Of a stretch of DNA of 64,000 bases, positions 34,361-42,128 are shown piece by piece. The position numbers and the translations under genes were made by a program. Location of the stretch: NCBI GenBank assembly GCA_963730285.1, contig CAVSQY010000006.1:166588-230587 (forward strand). Direction: 5' to 3'. The notes under the pieces were generated by a model, which did not search any database, was not told the DNA's origin, and was given only the letters and a program-made list of their open reading frames with translations. Source of the stretch: JARDZU01 sp963730285 (GTDB lineage Bacteria; Actinomycetota; Acidimicrobiia; Spongiisociales; ZC4RG35). Position 1 is the stretch's first letter; each line of letters begins with the position of its first letter.

Positions 34361-36160
34361 TTGAGGGACAAAACTCTGAGGACTATCGGTGCGTCCGCGG
34401 TGTTGGTCGGCATCGCCATTGCCGCGTTGGCGCAGATCGGGAACGAGGATCCGGGTACTCCCGAGTTGGCAGCGCCCATGGACTCGTCGGTCTCCTCCCA
34501 GCAAACGGTGGACAGCTCGAGAGCGACTACGACGACCTCCGAGAGCTTTGAGTATCGAGTCGGCCTCCTCTCGGCTGTCACAGCACATAACTACTGGGAA
34601 TTCATTGGCTCCCAGCCAACGGCGTGGAACACCTATGTGCTGGGCCTGACCAAGTCCGCCCTGTTCGGGGTCGACCCGGTTACGGGAGCACTCACGCCGG
34701 ATCTGGCGGCGTCAGGCCCCGCGGAGCCCGTCTCAGACGAAGACGGGTGGTGGATCGAGGTCCCCCTGCGGACGGACCGCCATTGGTCGGATGGCTCGCC
34801 GATAACTGCCGTTGATATCGTATACACCTTCCACATCGTTCGCCGTCTCGGACTCGAAGGTGGATGGGCCAATGCCTTCCCCAGTGACGTGGCGGAGATG
34901 CGGGCGGGCCCCGGGAATGCGGTGCGCATCGAGTTCACTCAGCGCCCAAGCCTCTCGACGTGGCCCTACGGCGTCGGTCTCGGGCCGATCATGCCCAGCA
35001 AGGCCTGGGGGCCTCTCACCGGTGGCGTCGAAGAGGCGACCCAGCTCTACCAGCTCGACGGCTCGGCCGGCCTCTCCGGTGGCCCGGTAGCCATCGAGTC
35101 GATGACGAGAACCGAGGTGCGTGCCGTCACAAAGGATGGCACCCGAGTGACCTACGTGGTGTTCGACAGCGAGACTTCGGCCGTCGAGGCCCTGACCGCG
35201 GATCGGATCGACACCATCCTCAGCCCCGGTGGATTGTCGAGACAAAGCGCGGAGCAGCTTTCAGAGATACCGGCGGTGACATTGGAGTCGAGCCCATCGA
35301 ACTCGGTGAGATACCTCGGCTTCAACCTGAGGCGAGAGCCGATGGCGTCTCTCGAGTTCCGGCAGGCTCTCGCCCTGATACTCGATCGACCCGGGATCAC
35401 CGCGTCGCTGGTCCCTGATGCGACACCGGCGTCGAGTGTGCTCTCACCCTTCAATCGGCGCTGGTACGACGAAGACCACGCCGGTGAGCTACCTGACTAC
35501 GGAGCCGGGGGCCTGGCCGAGAGGATGAGCCGCGCACTCTCACTCCTGGGTGACGCGGGCTATTCCTGGGCAACACCTCCATCTGTCGCAGGGGAAGAGG
35601 TGGTGCCGGGAACCGGGCTGCTGATCAAAGGGATCCCGCCGGCGGCGCTCACCATCCTCACCTCCGGTGACGAATACGATCCGGCCCGACCCGAATACGC
35701 CGCCGCCATCGAAGCTGCGTTGGAGGGTCTCGGCTTCGATGTCCGTTCGGTGATAACAGACTTCGATACGGTGGTGGATCTCGCTTTCAACGACTCAGAC
35801 GACGGTGGGCGCCAATTCGATATGTATCTGCTCGGGTGGACTCTGGGCAACCCGGCCTTGCCCGATTTCTATGGCCAGCTCTTTGCCACAGAAGCGCCGG
35901 CGAACTCGACGGGATATTCGGATGACGCTTTTGAGACCGTGTTGAAGGAGTATCAACAGGCGGTCACTGTCGAAGACGCCCTTTCGGCGCTGTGGGGGAT
36001 GGAGCGACGGCTCGCTGAGACGCTCCCATATCTCGTTCTCTATCACCCGTCGATCGTCGAGGCATATCGAAACGACCGCGTTGCGTTTGGAATCCACGGC
36101 TCATTGGGCGGGCTCCAGGCAAGACTGGGTGGCATCGAGGACGTGTCGCCTGCGCAGTGA
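34361..36160 (+). CDS. ABC-type peptide/nickel-family solute-binding protein (SBP family 5)
   Basis: The protein is exported or membrane-anchored: a hydrophobic N-terminal helix (ASAVLVGIAIAALAQIG) is followed by a Thr/Ser-rich linker and an SBP_bac_5 fold (ALTPDLAASGPA, EVPLRTDRHWSDGSPITAVDIVYTF, YLGFNLRREPMAS, LALILDRPGI). I prefer TTG 34361, ten bases after GGGAGG; an ATG at 34298 would add 21 residues before the helix. No permease or ATPase genes are adjacent, so its transporter partners, if any, lie elsewhere. Oligopeptide binding is the family default. Confidence 0.82.
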   Translation: MRDKTLRTIGASAVLVGIAIAALAQIGNEDPGTPELAAPMDSSVSSQQTVDSSRATTTTSESFEYRVGLLSAVTAHNYWEFIGSQPTAWNTYVLGLTKSALFGVDPVTGALTPDLAASGPAEPVSDEDGWWIEVPLRTDRHWSDGSPITAVDIVYTFHIVRRLGLEGGWANAFPSDVAEMRAGPGNAVRIEFTQRPSLSTWPYGVGLGPIMPSKAWGPLTGGVEEATQLYQLDGSAGLSGGPVAIESMTRTEVRAVTKDGTRVTYVVFDSETSAVEALTADRIDTILSPGGLSRQSAEQLSEIPAVTLESSPSNSVRYLGFNLRREPMASLEFRQALALILDRPGITASLVPDATPASSVLSPFNRRWYDEDHAGELPDYGAGGLAERMSRALSLLGDAGYSWATPPSVAGEEVVPGTGLLIKGIPPAALTILTSGDEYDPARPEYAAAIEAALEGLGFDVRSVITDFDTVVDLAFNDSDDGGRQFDMYLLGWTLGNPALPDFYGQLFATEAPANSTGYSDDAFETVLKEYQQAVTVEDALSALWGMERRLAETLPYLVLYHPSIVEAYRNDRVAFGIHGSLGGLQARLGGIEDVSPAQ

Positions 36161-36170
36161 TCTCGACCGG

Positions 36171-36176
36171 TAGCCT
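36171..36176 (+). promoter_or_regulatory. -10 hexamer TAGCCT of a probable leaderless pgsA transcript
   Basis: TAGCCT ends eight bases before the GTG at 36185. The same hexamer precedes pafA and the phosphohexomutase gene at similar distances. Confidence 0.5.
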
Positions 36177-36184
36177 CCCCCGCA

Positions 36185-36778
36185 GTGAGCGACTCAGATT
36201 CCAGTAGCCGAATTCTCACCATCCCAAATCTGGTTTCGTTCATTCGCCTTCTGGGTATACCGGTCTTCTGGTGGGCCCTTGTCGTGGATGACAACGTCAC
36301 ACTTGCCGCCTGGCTGATCTTCTTCATCGGATGGACGGATTGGATCGACGGCTATCTGGCCCGACGGCTCGATCAGGTGAGCGACCTCGGCAAGGCGCTC
36401 GACCCGATCGCCGATCGGCTCATGATCGCCTCAGCCCTGATCGGCGGGCTCATCGTCGGTGTTCTGCCGACCTGGTTTGGGTGGGGGACGATTGCACGTG
36501 AGGTTTTGGTTGGGCTTCTCGCCGTGATCCTGGCGCTGCGTGGGGCCGGGACGCTCGAGGTCAGGTACGTGGGCAAAGTCGCCACGTTCCTTCTCTATGG
36601 TGCAATCCCGGCCTTCTATTTGGCGGAGGCCGGCGTCCTCGAGGGTCTGATGCGGCCCCTGGCCTGGGTCACCGGGATCGCCGGGCTGGTCCTGTACTGG
36701 TATGTGGCCGTTCTCTATCTAGGTGACAGCCGTGCCAAGATCGCCCAATTAGAGTCGAGTGACCCACAGGAGGTCTGA
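36185..36778 (+). CDS. pgsA: CDP-alcohol phosphatidyltransferase (PgsA family)
   Basis: This integral membrane enzyme transfers a phosphatidyl group from CDP-diacylglycerol to an alcohol, most likely glycerol-3-phosphate. The catalytic motif DGX2ARX8GX3DX3D is complete in IDGYLARRLDQVSDLGKALDPIADR. It has about six membrane segments in 197 residues. PgsA sits upstream of gcvH-garA-ftsR as in mycobacteria (Rv1822). The exact product (PGP or another lipid) is inferred. Confidence 0.88.
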   Translation: MSDSDSSSRILTIPNLVSFIRLLGIPVFWWALVVDDNVTLAAWLIFFIGWTDWIDGYLARRLDQVSDLGKALDPIADRLMIASALIGGLIVGVLPTWFGWGTIAREVLVGLLAVILALRGAGTLEVRYVGKVATFLLYGAIPAFYLAEAGVLEGLMRPLAWVTGIAGLVLYWYVAVLYLGDSRAKIAQLESSDPQEV

Positions 36779-37158
36779 TGCAGGTACCAGAGGATCTGCT
36801 CTACACCGAAGAGCACGAGTGGATTCGCAAAGTGGGCGATGACGTGGTCCGAATCGGCATCACCGATTACGCCCAAGACCAGCTCGGCGATGTCGTGTAC
36901 GTCGAGTTGCCCGAGGTCGGCTCGAAGGTCGCCAAAGACGACATCCTCGTGGAGGTGGAAAGCACCAAGTCGGTGGGGGAGGTGTATGCGCCCTTTCCAG
37001 GTGAAATCACATCGGTGAACGAGCAGGCAGCGAGCTCACCTGAGCTGGTGAATCAACAACCCTATGGGGATGGTTGGCTGGTGGAGGTCAAGCTCGACGA
37101 ACACATGCCCGCCGAAGGCTTGCTCGACCCAAGTGAGTACCGGGACCTGACCGAATAG
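36778..37158 (+). CDS. gcvH: Glycine cleavage system H protein
   Basis: GcvH is the lipoate carrier of the glycine cleavage system. The 126-residue protein has the lipoyl domain with the modified Lys in VEVESTKSVGEVYAP. Start and pgsA stop share a base (TGATG). gcvT is 5.4 kb downstream in the same orientation, while gcvP is not in this window. In mycobacteria gcvH also precedes garA, a regulator of glutamate metabolism. Confidence 0.95.
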   Translation: MQVPEDLLYTEEHEWIRKVGDDVVRIGITDYAQDQLGDVVYVELPEVGSKVAKDDILVEVESTKSVGEVYAPFPGEITSVNEQAASSPELVNQQPYGDGWLVEVKLDEHMPAEGLLDPSEYRDLTE

Positions 37159-37187
37159 GAAGGGTGCCGCAGACGGCGCTCGCTACC

Positions 37188-37193
37188 TATCAT
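37188..37193 (+). promoter_or_regulatory. -10 hexamer TATCAT for the FHA gene
   Basis: TATCAT lies eight bases before ATG 37202 (five before GTG 37199), consistent with a leaderless transcript. Confidence 0.45.
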
Positions 37194-37201
37194 CAGTTGT
37201 G

Positions 37202-37645
37202 ATGAGCGAGAAAGACGAGCGCGCCGAGGGCCAGTCTGAACCTGAGGTGGAGGTCGATGGCGACCCGACCGTGGTCTATCTGCCCATGGCCAACCGAGCG
37301 GATCACCCGATGAGCCGGGATGAGGCCGCTCACGTCGAGGGTGTGCATGGGTTTGCCTTGGTCGTGGAAAAAGGCCCTCGAGCCGGCATGACCTATGTGC
37401 TCCCTGATGGGAACACCACAGTGGGACGGCATCCCGAGTCTGACATCTTCCTCAATGACGTGACCGTCTCCAGACAGCACTGTCGATTCGTAATTGCCAA
37501 CGGGGAGCTACGGGTCGAGGACAGCGGTTCCACCAACGGCACCTATGTGAACGATGCGCGGGTCGACGCGGCTGGGTTGAGAGCCGGCGACGAGGTGCTG
37601 GTGGGCCGTTTCCATTTCGTCATCGCTCACGGTGATGAGCGATAA
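37202..37645 (+). CDS. garA: FHA-domain protein, GarA-like
   Basis: The 147-residue protein has an acidic N-terminal tail and an FHA domain (TTVGRHPESDIFLNDVTVSRQHCRF, then DSGSTNGTYVN) that binds phosphothreonine. Its place between gcvH and a MerR gene equals mycobacterial garA, which controls the TCA-cycle/glutamate branch point under PknB/PknG phosphorylation. I do not see the ETTS phosphorylation motif of mycobacterial GarA in the tail, so kinase control may differ. Gene name is by context and domain. Confidence 0.8.
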   Translation: MSEKDERAEGQSEPEVEVDGDPTVVYLPMANRADHPMSRDEAAHVEGVHGFALVVEKGPRAGMTYVLPDGNTTVGRHPESDIFLNDVTVSRQHCRFVIANGELRVEDSGSTNGTYVNDARVDAAGLRAGDEVLVGRFHFVIAHGDER

Positions 37646-38309
37646 CGAAACGTTCAGCATCGGCGAGGTCATCAATCTCCTCCGGGAGGACTTCCCTGAC
37701 GTGTCCGTCTCGAAGATCCGTTTCCTCGAGTCTCAAGGTCTGATCGACCCGGGCAGGTCGGACAGCGGCTATCGGCAATTCAATGAGGCGGACCTGGCCC
37801 GCCTGAGGTTCATACTTCAACAGCAGCGCGACCACTTCCTGCCGCTCAAGGTGATCAAGTCCAAGCTCACGCTTTGGGAACGGGGCGAAGACCTCGAGAC
37901 CAAGACCACGAGCCCGGTCCGCCAGCCTGGGCCCTCGGGTGAGCCACTGAGCCGCGACGACCTCCTTCGGCGCTCCGGGCTCAGCCCGACGGAGTTGGAG
38001 GCTCTCGAGGACATGAGCGTCGTGAGAACGGTGGGGGATAGCGACGTCTACGCCCACGAGACCGGTATCGTCGCCACCGAGGCCAAACGCCTCATGGACC
38101 AGGGCTTGGAGCCACGTCATCTCCGGACGGTGCGACTGGCGGTTGATCGCGAGGCGGAGTTGATCCGTCAGTTGAGCGCTCCGCTGATGAGGGCAACCAA
38201 CGCCGAGGCGCGGGCGCGGGCCAAGGACCTGGTCGAGTTCAGCGGTGGGTCCATACAAGCGATGCACCGAGCAATGCTCGAGGACGAGCTGAACCAACAA
38301 ATCCAGTAA
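37635..38309 (+). CDS. ftsR: MerR-family regulator, FtsR-like
   Basis: In this 224-residue protein an N-terminal MerR helix-turn-helix (FSIGEVINLLREDFPDVSVSKIRFLESQGLI) is followed by a long helical effector region. Mycobacterial Rv1828/FtsR sits at the same place after garA and regulates ftsZ in corynebacteria. The start ATG lies inside the end of garA (an alternative GTG is 37632), so the two are coupled. Ligand and targets here are unknown. Confidence 0.82.
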   Translation: MSDNETFSIGEVINLLREDFPDVSVSKIRFLESQGLIDPGRSDSGYRQFNEADLARLRFILQQQRDHFLPLKVIKSKLTLWERGEDLETKTTSPVRQPGPSGEPLSRDDLLRRSGLSPTELEALEDMSVVRTVGDSDVYAHETGIVATEAKRLMDQGLEPRHLRTVRLAVDREAELIRQLSAPLMRATNAEARARAKDLVEFSGGSIQAMHRAMLEDELNQQIQ

Positions 38310-39436
38310 TGAAGCGACTCCGACTCTTGTTGGCCCCTTTGGTGGTGTGCCTGGCCCTGCTGGCACAACCGGCCATGGCGGCGCCTTTCACCTACCCGCC
38401 CCCACTCCTCGAGGCGTATCCGGCGCCTGATGCGCCCGAGATCTCGGCAGCTTCCTGGATCCTCTATGACGACACCGCGGGGGTCGTGTTGGCGGAGCAC
38501 AACGCCGACGAGGAGCGTGCGATGGCTTCGGTGACGAAGATCATGACTGGCCTGCTTGCCCTTGAGAACTCACATCCCGACGAGATGGTCACTGTGTCGG
38601 AGAAGGCGGCTGCGACGGGGGAAAAGGAGATCGACTTGGTGGCAGGCGAAACGGTCTCGATGGATGCGCTTTTCAAGGCTCTGCTGATCCATTCGGCCAA
38701 TGACGCGGCCACAGCCATCGCAGAGCATGTTTCGGGGTCCGTGGACGCCTTCGTGGATCTGATGAACCGGCGTGCGCTCGAGCTCGGTTTGACCCGCACC
38801 CATTTCGCCAACCCACATGGTCTCGATGCCCCGGGTCACTACACCACCGCACGCGACCTGGTGACACTTGCTCGCGAGGCGATGTCCCACCCAGAATTCG
38901 CCGACGTGGTTCGGGCCAAGAAGTTGGTATTCCCTCCGGCCCCCGATGGGAGTCCGCGAATGGGAACCTCCACCAATCTCCTCCTCAGCTGGTACCCGGG
39001 AACGATCGGGGTCAAGACCGGGTTCACCAACAAAGCTCTCCTGACGATGGTGGCCGCAGCCCAGCGGGATGGGCACAAGGTCTACGCCGTCGTACTCGGG
39101 TCTGAAGGGGTGAGAGGGCACTTTGCCGACGTCACCAAACTCTTCGACTATGTGTTCGAGGATTTGCCCTATTACGGATATGCGGCGAGCGGGCAACCCT
39201 ATCTGGCACAGATGGGGCGAAAGGATCCCAGCCCCCTGGTGGCAATGAGCAACCTGGAGACATACCTCCATCTGGCCGGGCAGGGTCTCATGCTCGATCG
39301 GCCCACGCCACTGGTCGAATCGGAGGAGCCCGAGCTTCCGGCGATCACGGCGGTGAGTCGCGATGCCGATTCGGCTCCGCATACCGTCCTGGAGGCCATG
39401 GGCTACTGGTTGGATCAGGTGTTCGGGACAGAATGA
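38309..39436 (+). CDS. D-alanyl-D-alanine carboxypeptidase (penicillin-binding protein 5/DacA type)
   Basis: This exported serine peptidase trims the last D-Ala of peptidoglycan stem peptides. The 375-residue protein has a signal peptide (LRLLLAPLVVCLALLAQPAMA), catalytic SxxK in ASVTKIM, SxN in HSANDA and KTG in GVKTGFTN. No membrane anchor is seen at the C-terminus, where only a short amphipathic helix remains. The ATG shares a base with the ftsR-like stop (TAATG). Confidence 0.92.
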   Translation: MKRLRLLLAPLVVCLALLAQPAMAAPFTYPPPLLEAYPAPDAPEISAASWILYDDTAGVVLAEHNADEERAMASVTKIMTGLLALENSHPDEMVTVSEKAAATGEKEIDLVAGETVSMDALFKALLIHSANDAATAIAEHVSGSVDAFVDLMNRRALELGLTRTHFANPHGLDAPGHYTTARDLVTLAREAMSHPEFADVVRAKKLVFPPAPDGSPRMGTSTNLLLSWYPGTIGVKTGFTNKALLTMVAAAQRDGHKVYAVVLGSEGVRGHFADVTKLFDYVFEDLPYYGYAASGQPYLAQMGRKDPSPLVAMSNLETYLHLAGQGLMLDRPTPLVESEEPELPAITAVSRDADSAPHTVLEAMGYWLDQVFGTE

Positions 39437-40005
39437 CGTCCTTCGAGCATTCGGTCCGGGTGATCCCGGAGGAGGAGATCGAATCTCGAGTTGCGGAGTT
39501 GGGAAGAGCAGTGACGGAGGACTTCACCGATCGGAACCCATTGTTCGTGGTGGTGATGACCGGGTCCGTCCCATTTGCCGCCGATCTGATCCGCCATGTC
39601 GATCTCCGATGCGAGATCGACTTCTTGGGTCTCAATCGATTTGGCGAGAGCGGGCGAATTGGCATAGCCATGGATCTTTCAACCCCCGTCTTCGAGCGCG
39701 ATGTGGTCCTGGTTGAGGACATCATCGACACCGGTCTCACGCTCTCGGTGCTCCGTCGGATGATGCTGGATCGAGGGGCGGCGAGTGTGGCGACCGCAGC
39801 TCTAATCGACAAGACAGTGAGAAGAGTGACCGAGGTGCCGATCGAGTATCGGGGGTTCGAGGTAAAGGACGAGTTCCTGGTGGGGTATGGGATGGACTGG
39901 CAGGGGCTTTACCGAAATCTAAAGTCGATCTGGGCCGTTCTCGACCTCGAGGCGTTCGTCGACAACCCGCACGTGCTTGCCAAGAGCCTCGGCCTGTCCC
40001 GCTGA
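39433..40005 (+). CDS. hpt: Hypoxanthine phosphoribosyltransferase
   Basis: This purine salvage enzyme transfers ribose-5-phosphate from PRPP to hypoxanthine or guanine. The PRPP motif is VLVEDIIDTGLTL, and VVMTGSVPFAADLIR and GYGMDW complete the family pattern in 190 residues. The ATG overlaps the carboxypeptidase stop. In many actinobacteria hpt is next to tilS and ftsH instead, so the position here is unusual. Confidence 0.92.
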   Translation: MTSFEHSVRVIPEEEIESRVAELGRAVTEDFTDRNPLFVVVMTGSVPFAADLIRHVDLRCEIDFLGLNRFGESGRIGIAMDLSTPVFERDVVLVEDIIDTGLTLSVLRRMMLDRGAASVATAALIDKTVRRVTEVPIEYRGFEVKDEFLVGYGMDWQGLYRNLKSIWAVLDLEAFVDNPHVLAKSLGLSR

Positions 40006-40031
40006 CTTCTGGGGCCATTATCGGGCCCGGT

Positions 40032-40037
40032 GATAAT
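40032..40037 (+). promoter_or_regulatory. -10 hexamer GATAAT of a probable leaderless transcript
   Basis: GATAAT ends eight bases before ATG 40046, the same hexamer and distance as the promoter before 17338. Confidence 0.5.
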
Positions 40038-40045
40038 CTCCGAGC

Positions 40046-40570
40046 ATGGCGGAGAGACCTTCCCGAAATCAGATGATCGCCATGGACGTGATCGGCGTGC
40101 GGGTGGAACTTCCGTCTAATCAGCCGATCGTCCTCTTGCGTGAGTCCGACGGAACGCGATATCTTCCCATCTGGATCGGTGGCTCTGAGGCCACCGCCAT
40201 CGCCACTGCCCTGGAAGGGGTTACCCCGCCAAGACCACTCACTCACGACTTGATGAGGTCGGTTATCGACGCAGTTGGTGCGCTTGCCGTGCGCGTGGTC
40301 ATAACAGAGATGCGCGATTCCGTCTTCTACGCGGATCTCTCGCTCGACATCTCGGGCAGAGAGGTCCACGTCTCTGCCCGCCCGTCCGATGCCATAGCCC
40401 TGGCCGTGCGGACGGGGACACCGGTGTTCGCCTTTCCTGTGGTCCTGGACGCGGCGGGAGTCTTGTTCGAGGACGAGGAAGACGACGAGGACGCTGCGAT
40501 CGCCAGGTTCAGGGAGTTTCTGGAGGAAGCGACAGTCGAGGACTTCCTCGGCGACAGCGAGGATGAGTGA
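40046..40570 (+). CDS. DUF151/bifunctional nuclease family protein
   Basis: The 174-residue protein has the DUF151 core LLRESDGTRYLPIWIGGSEATAIA followed by RPLTHDLMRSVIDAVGA and an acidic C-terminal tail. Plant and bacterial members have been reported to have DNase and RNase activity. Mycobacterial Rv1829 lies likewise between two MerR genes. The biological role is not known. The K+ channel gene starts on its stop. Confidence 0.85.
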   Translation: MAERPSRNQMIAMDVIGVRVELPSNQPIVLLRESDGTRYLPIWIGGSEATAIATALEGVTPPRPLTHDLMRSVIDAVGALAVRVVITEMRDSVFYADLSLDISGREVHVSARPSDAIALAVRTGTPVFAFPVVLDAAGVLFEDEEDDEDAAIARFREFLEEATVEDFLGDSEDE

Positions 40571-41565
40571 CCGCCCTTCGCAGAGTCCAACTCGGTCTGC
40601 TGGTCTTGGCCGCAGTCGTTGTGGTCGGAACGGCCGGCTTCGTGGTCATCGAGCATGCGGGGTTGTTCGAGTCCTTCTACATGGTGGTCACCACCATCAC
40701 CACGGTTGGTTTCGGAGAGATCTTTCACCTGAGCGATGGAGGCAGGGTCTGGGCCTTGGTTCTGATCGCTCTCGGCTTCGGTGTCACTTTCTACACTGCC
40801 GGCGCCGGGATCGAGTACCTGGTGGACTTGAACGAAGTGCGACGGGGGATGCGGATGCAGAAGCAAATCGATGACCTCCGCGATCACATAATCCTCTGCG
40901 GATTTGGCCGGGTGGGCCGAGCGACTCTGGCCAACCTCAGCACCCACGGCGATCGGGTGGTTGTCGTCGATCGGAATCCGGATCGTGTGGAGCGAGCCAC
41001 GAAGATGGGCGTTCTCGTGGTGGAGGGCGATGCCACCCACAACGAGGTACTCGTCCAGGCCGGCATCGAACACGCCGTGGCCGTGGTCGCATGTGTCGAC
41101 ACCGACTCGGACAACCTCGTGATCGCCCTGTCCAGCAAGTCGATCCGACCTGATATCAGGGTCGTGTGTCGGGCGACGGAGCCCGAGTCGGAGAGAAAGC
41201 TTCGGCTCGCAGGTGCAGATGGAGTCGTCGTTCCCCAGGCGGTCGGTGCAGAGCGGCTCGCCGCTCTGGCGGTCCATGCCGAGCTGGCCCAAATTTTCGA
41301 CATCGTCCTCAACGGGCGCCCGATCGAGTTTCATGTCGAGGAGCTCGACATCCAATCGGGCTGTGTCGTCGACGGTAAGACCATTCGCGACTCCGGGATA
41401 AGACAAGACACCGGTGCGCTGGTTCTGGCCGTGGAAGACAAACGGGTCAATATGTGGGTCAACCCAGGCCCCGACGTAGTCCTCCGCTCCGGCGATCGCC
41501 TGGTGGTGGTGGGGACGAAGGACCAGGTCGACTCTGCGGCCCGCCTGTTGACTGCCACGGGTTGA
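40567..41565 (+). CDS. Two-TM potassium channel with RCK/TrkA-N domain
   Basis: This membrane channel (332 residues) has TM1 (LLVLAAVVVVGTAGFVVIEHAG), a pore loop with the K+ filter TTITTVGFGE, TM2, and then a cytoplasmic TrkA-N Rossmann domain (HIILCGFGRVGRATLANL) and a TrkA-C domain. This is the MthK/GsuK plan, gated by ligand binding to the RCK domain. The start GTG overlaps the previous stop (GTGA). A DnaA-box sequence lies just after the stop. Confidence 0.9.
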   Translation: MTALRRVQLGLLVLAAVVVVGTAGFVVIEHAGLFESFYMVVTTITTVGFGEIFHLSDGGRVWALVLIALGFGVTFYTAGAGIEYLVDLNEVRRGMRMQKQIDDLRDHIILCGFGRVGRATLANLSTHGDRVVVVDRNPDRVERATKMGVLVVEGDATHNEVLVQAGIEHAVAVVACVDTDSDNLVIALSSKSIRPDIRVVCRATEPESERKLRLAGADGVVVPQAVGAERLAALAVHAELAQIFDIVLNGRPIEFHVEELDIQSGCVVDGKTIRDSGIRQDTGALVLAVEDKRVNMWVNPGPDVVLRSGDRLVVVGTKDQVDSAARLLTATG

Positions 41566-41566
41566 G

Positions 41567-41575
41567 TTATCCACA
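41567..41575 (+). promoter_or_regulatory. Single DnaA-box sequence TTATCCACA
   Basis: It matches the strict DnaA box, but stands alone between the K+ channel and the MerR gene, so it is not an origin. A chance match or a DnaA titration/regulation site are both possible. Confidence 0.3.
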
Positions 41576-41583
41576 GGAATACG

Positions 41584-41651
41584 TTGACATCCAGGGCCAC
41601 AAAGGGGTAGCTTGCTGACAACGGCGGAGTTACACCCGTGTAACCCGGAGG
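41584..41651 (+). promoter_or_regulatory. Promoter and palindromic operator of the second MerR gene
   Basis: TTGACA (41584-41589) and TAGCTT (41608-41613) are 18 bases apart. Downstream is a perfect 7-base-arm palindrome, GTTACACCCGTGTAAC (41629-41644), directly before the Shine-Dalgarno GGAGG (41647-41651). The position in the leader suggests autoregulation, which is an inference. Confidence 0.6.
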
Positions 41652-41657
41652 ATCAGA

Positions 41658-42128
41658 ATGACCCAGATGCCCGAATTGGGCTATCGCGCCCCACAGGTGT
41701 GCAAGGTGGTGGGAATCACCTACCGCCAGTTGGACTATTGGGCGCGGACCAGCCTTATCCTGCCGTCGCTTCAGCAGGCGACCGGCTCAGGGTCGCAAAG
41801 GCTCTATTCTTTCTCGGACGTGGTTCAACTCAAGGTCATCAAACGCCTGCTCGATGCCGGGATGAGCTTGAAGAAGATCCGCTCCGCGGTTGAGATCCTC
41901 AAAGAACAGATGAACTCGGACCGTCCGCTCGCCGACGTCACCCTGCTCAGCGATGGCCAGACCATTTACGCTGCCCACAGCGAGCAAGAGGTTGTGGATG
42001 TCTTCCGGAGGGGCCAGGGTGTCTTTGGGATCGCTATCGGACCAGTCCAGGACGAGATCGAAGGGGTGATCCATCATCTTTACCCGTCAGAGGAGTACGC
42101 CGGGGTCGTCGAGGCGGGAGCCACCTGA
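41658..42128 (+). CDS. MerR-family regulator (Rv1830-like)
   Basis: The 156-residue protein has the N-terminal helix-turn-helix YRAPQVCKVVGITYRQLDYWARTSLILPS and a wing with QRLYSFSDVVQLKVIKRLLDAGMSLKKIR. A second MerR gene after DUF151 is conserved in mycobacteria (Rv1830). The C-terminal half (VTLLSDGQTIYAAHSEQEVVDV) is unlike metal-sensing MerR proteins and lacks their cysteines. It has its own promoter with a palindrome in the leader. Confidence 0.85.
   Translation: MTQMPELGYRAPQVCKVVGITYRQLDYWARTSLILPSLQQATGSGSQRLYSFSDVVQLKVIKRLLDAGMSLKKIRSAVEILKEQMNSDRPLADVTLLSDGQTIYAAHSEQEVVDVFRRGQGVFGIAIGPVQDEIEGVIHHLYPSEEYAGVVEAGAT

Noticed and set aside
34039..34581. A - strand frame running across tRNA-Pro and the start of the solute-binding protein gene
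   Set aside because: It crosses a functional tRNA gene and has no recognisable protein; kept only as part of the decayed island stretch.
41567..41575. DnaA box as a sign of a replication origin
   Set aside because: It is a single box, with no dnaA/dnaN genes, no cluster of boxes and no AT-rich unwinding region nearby.
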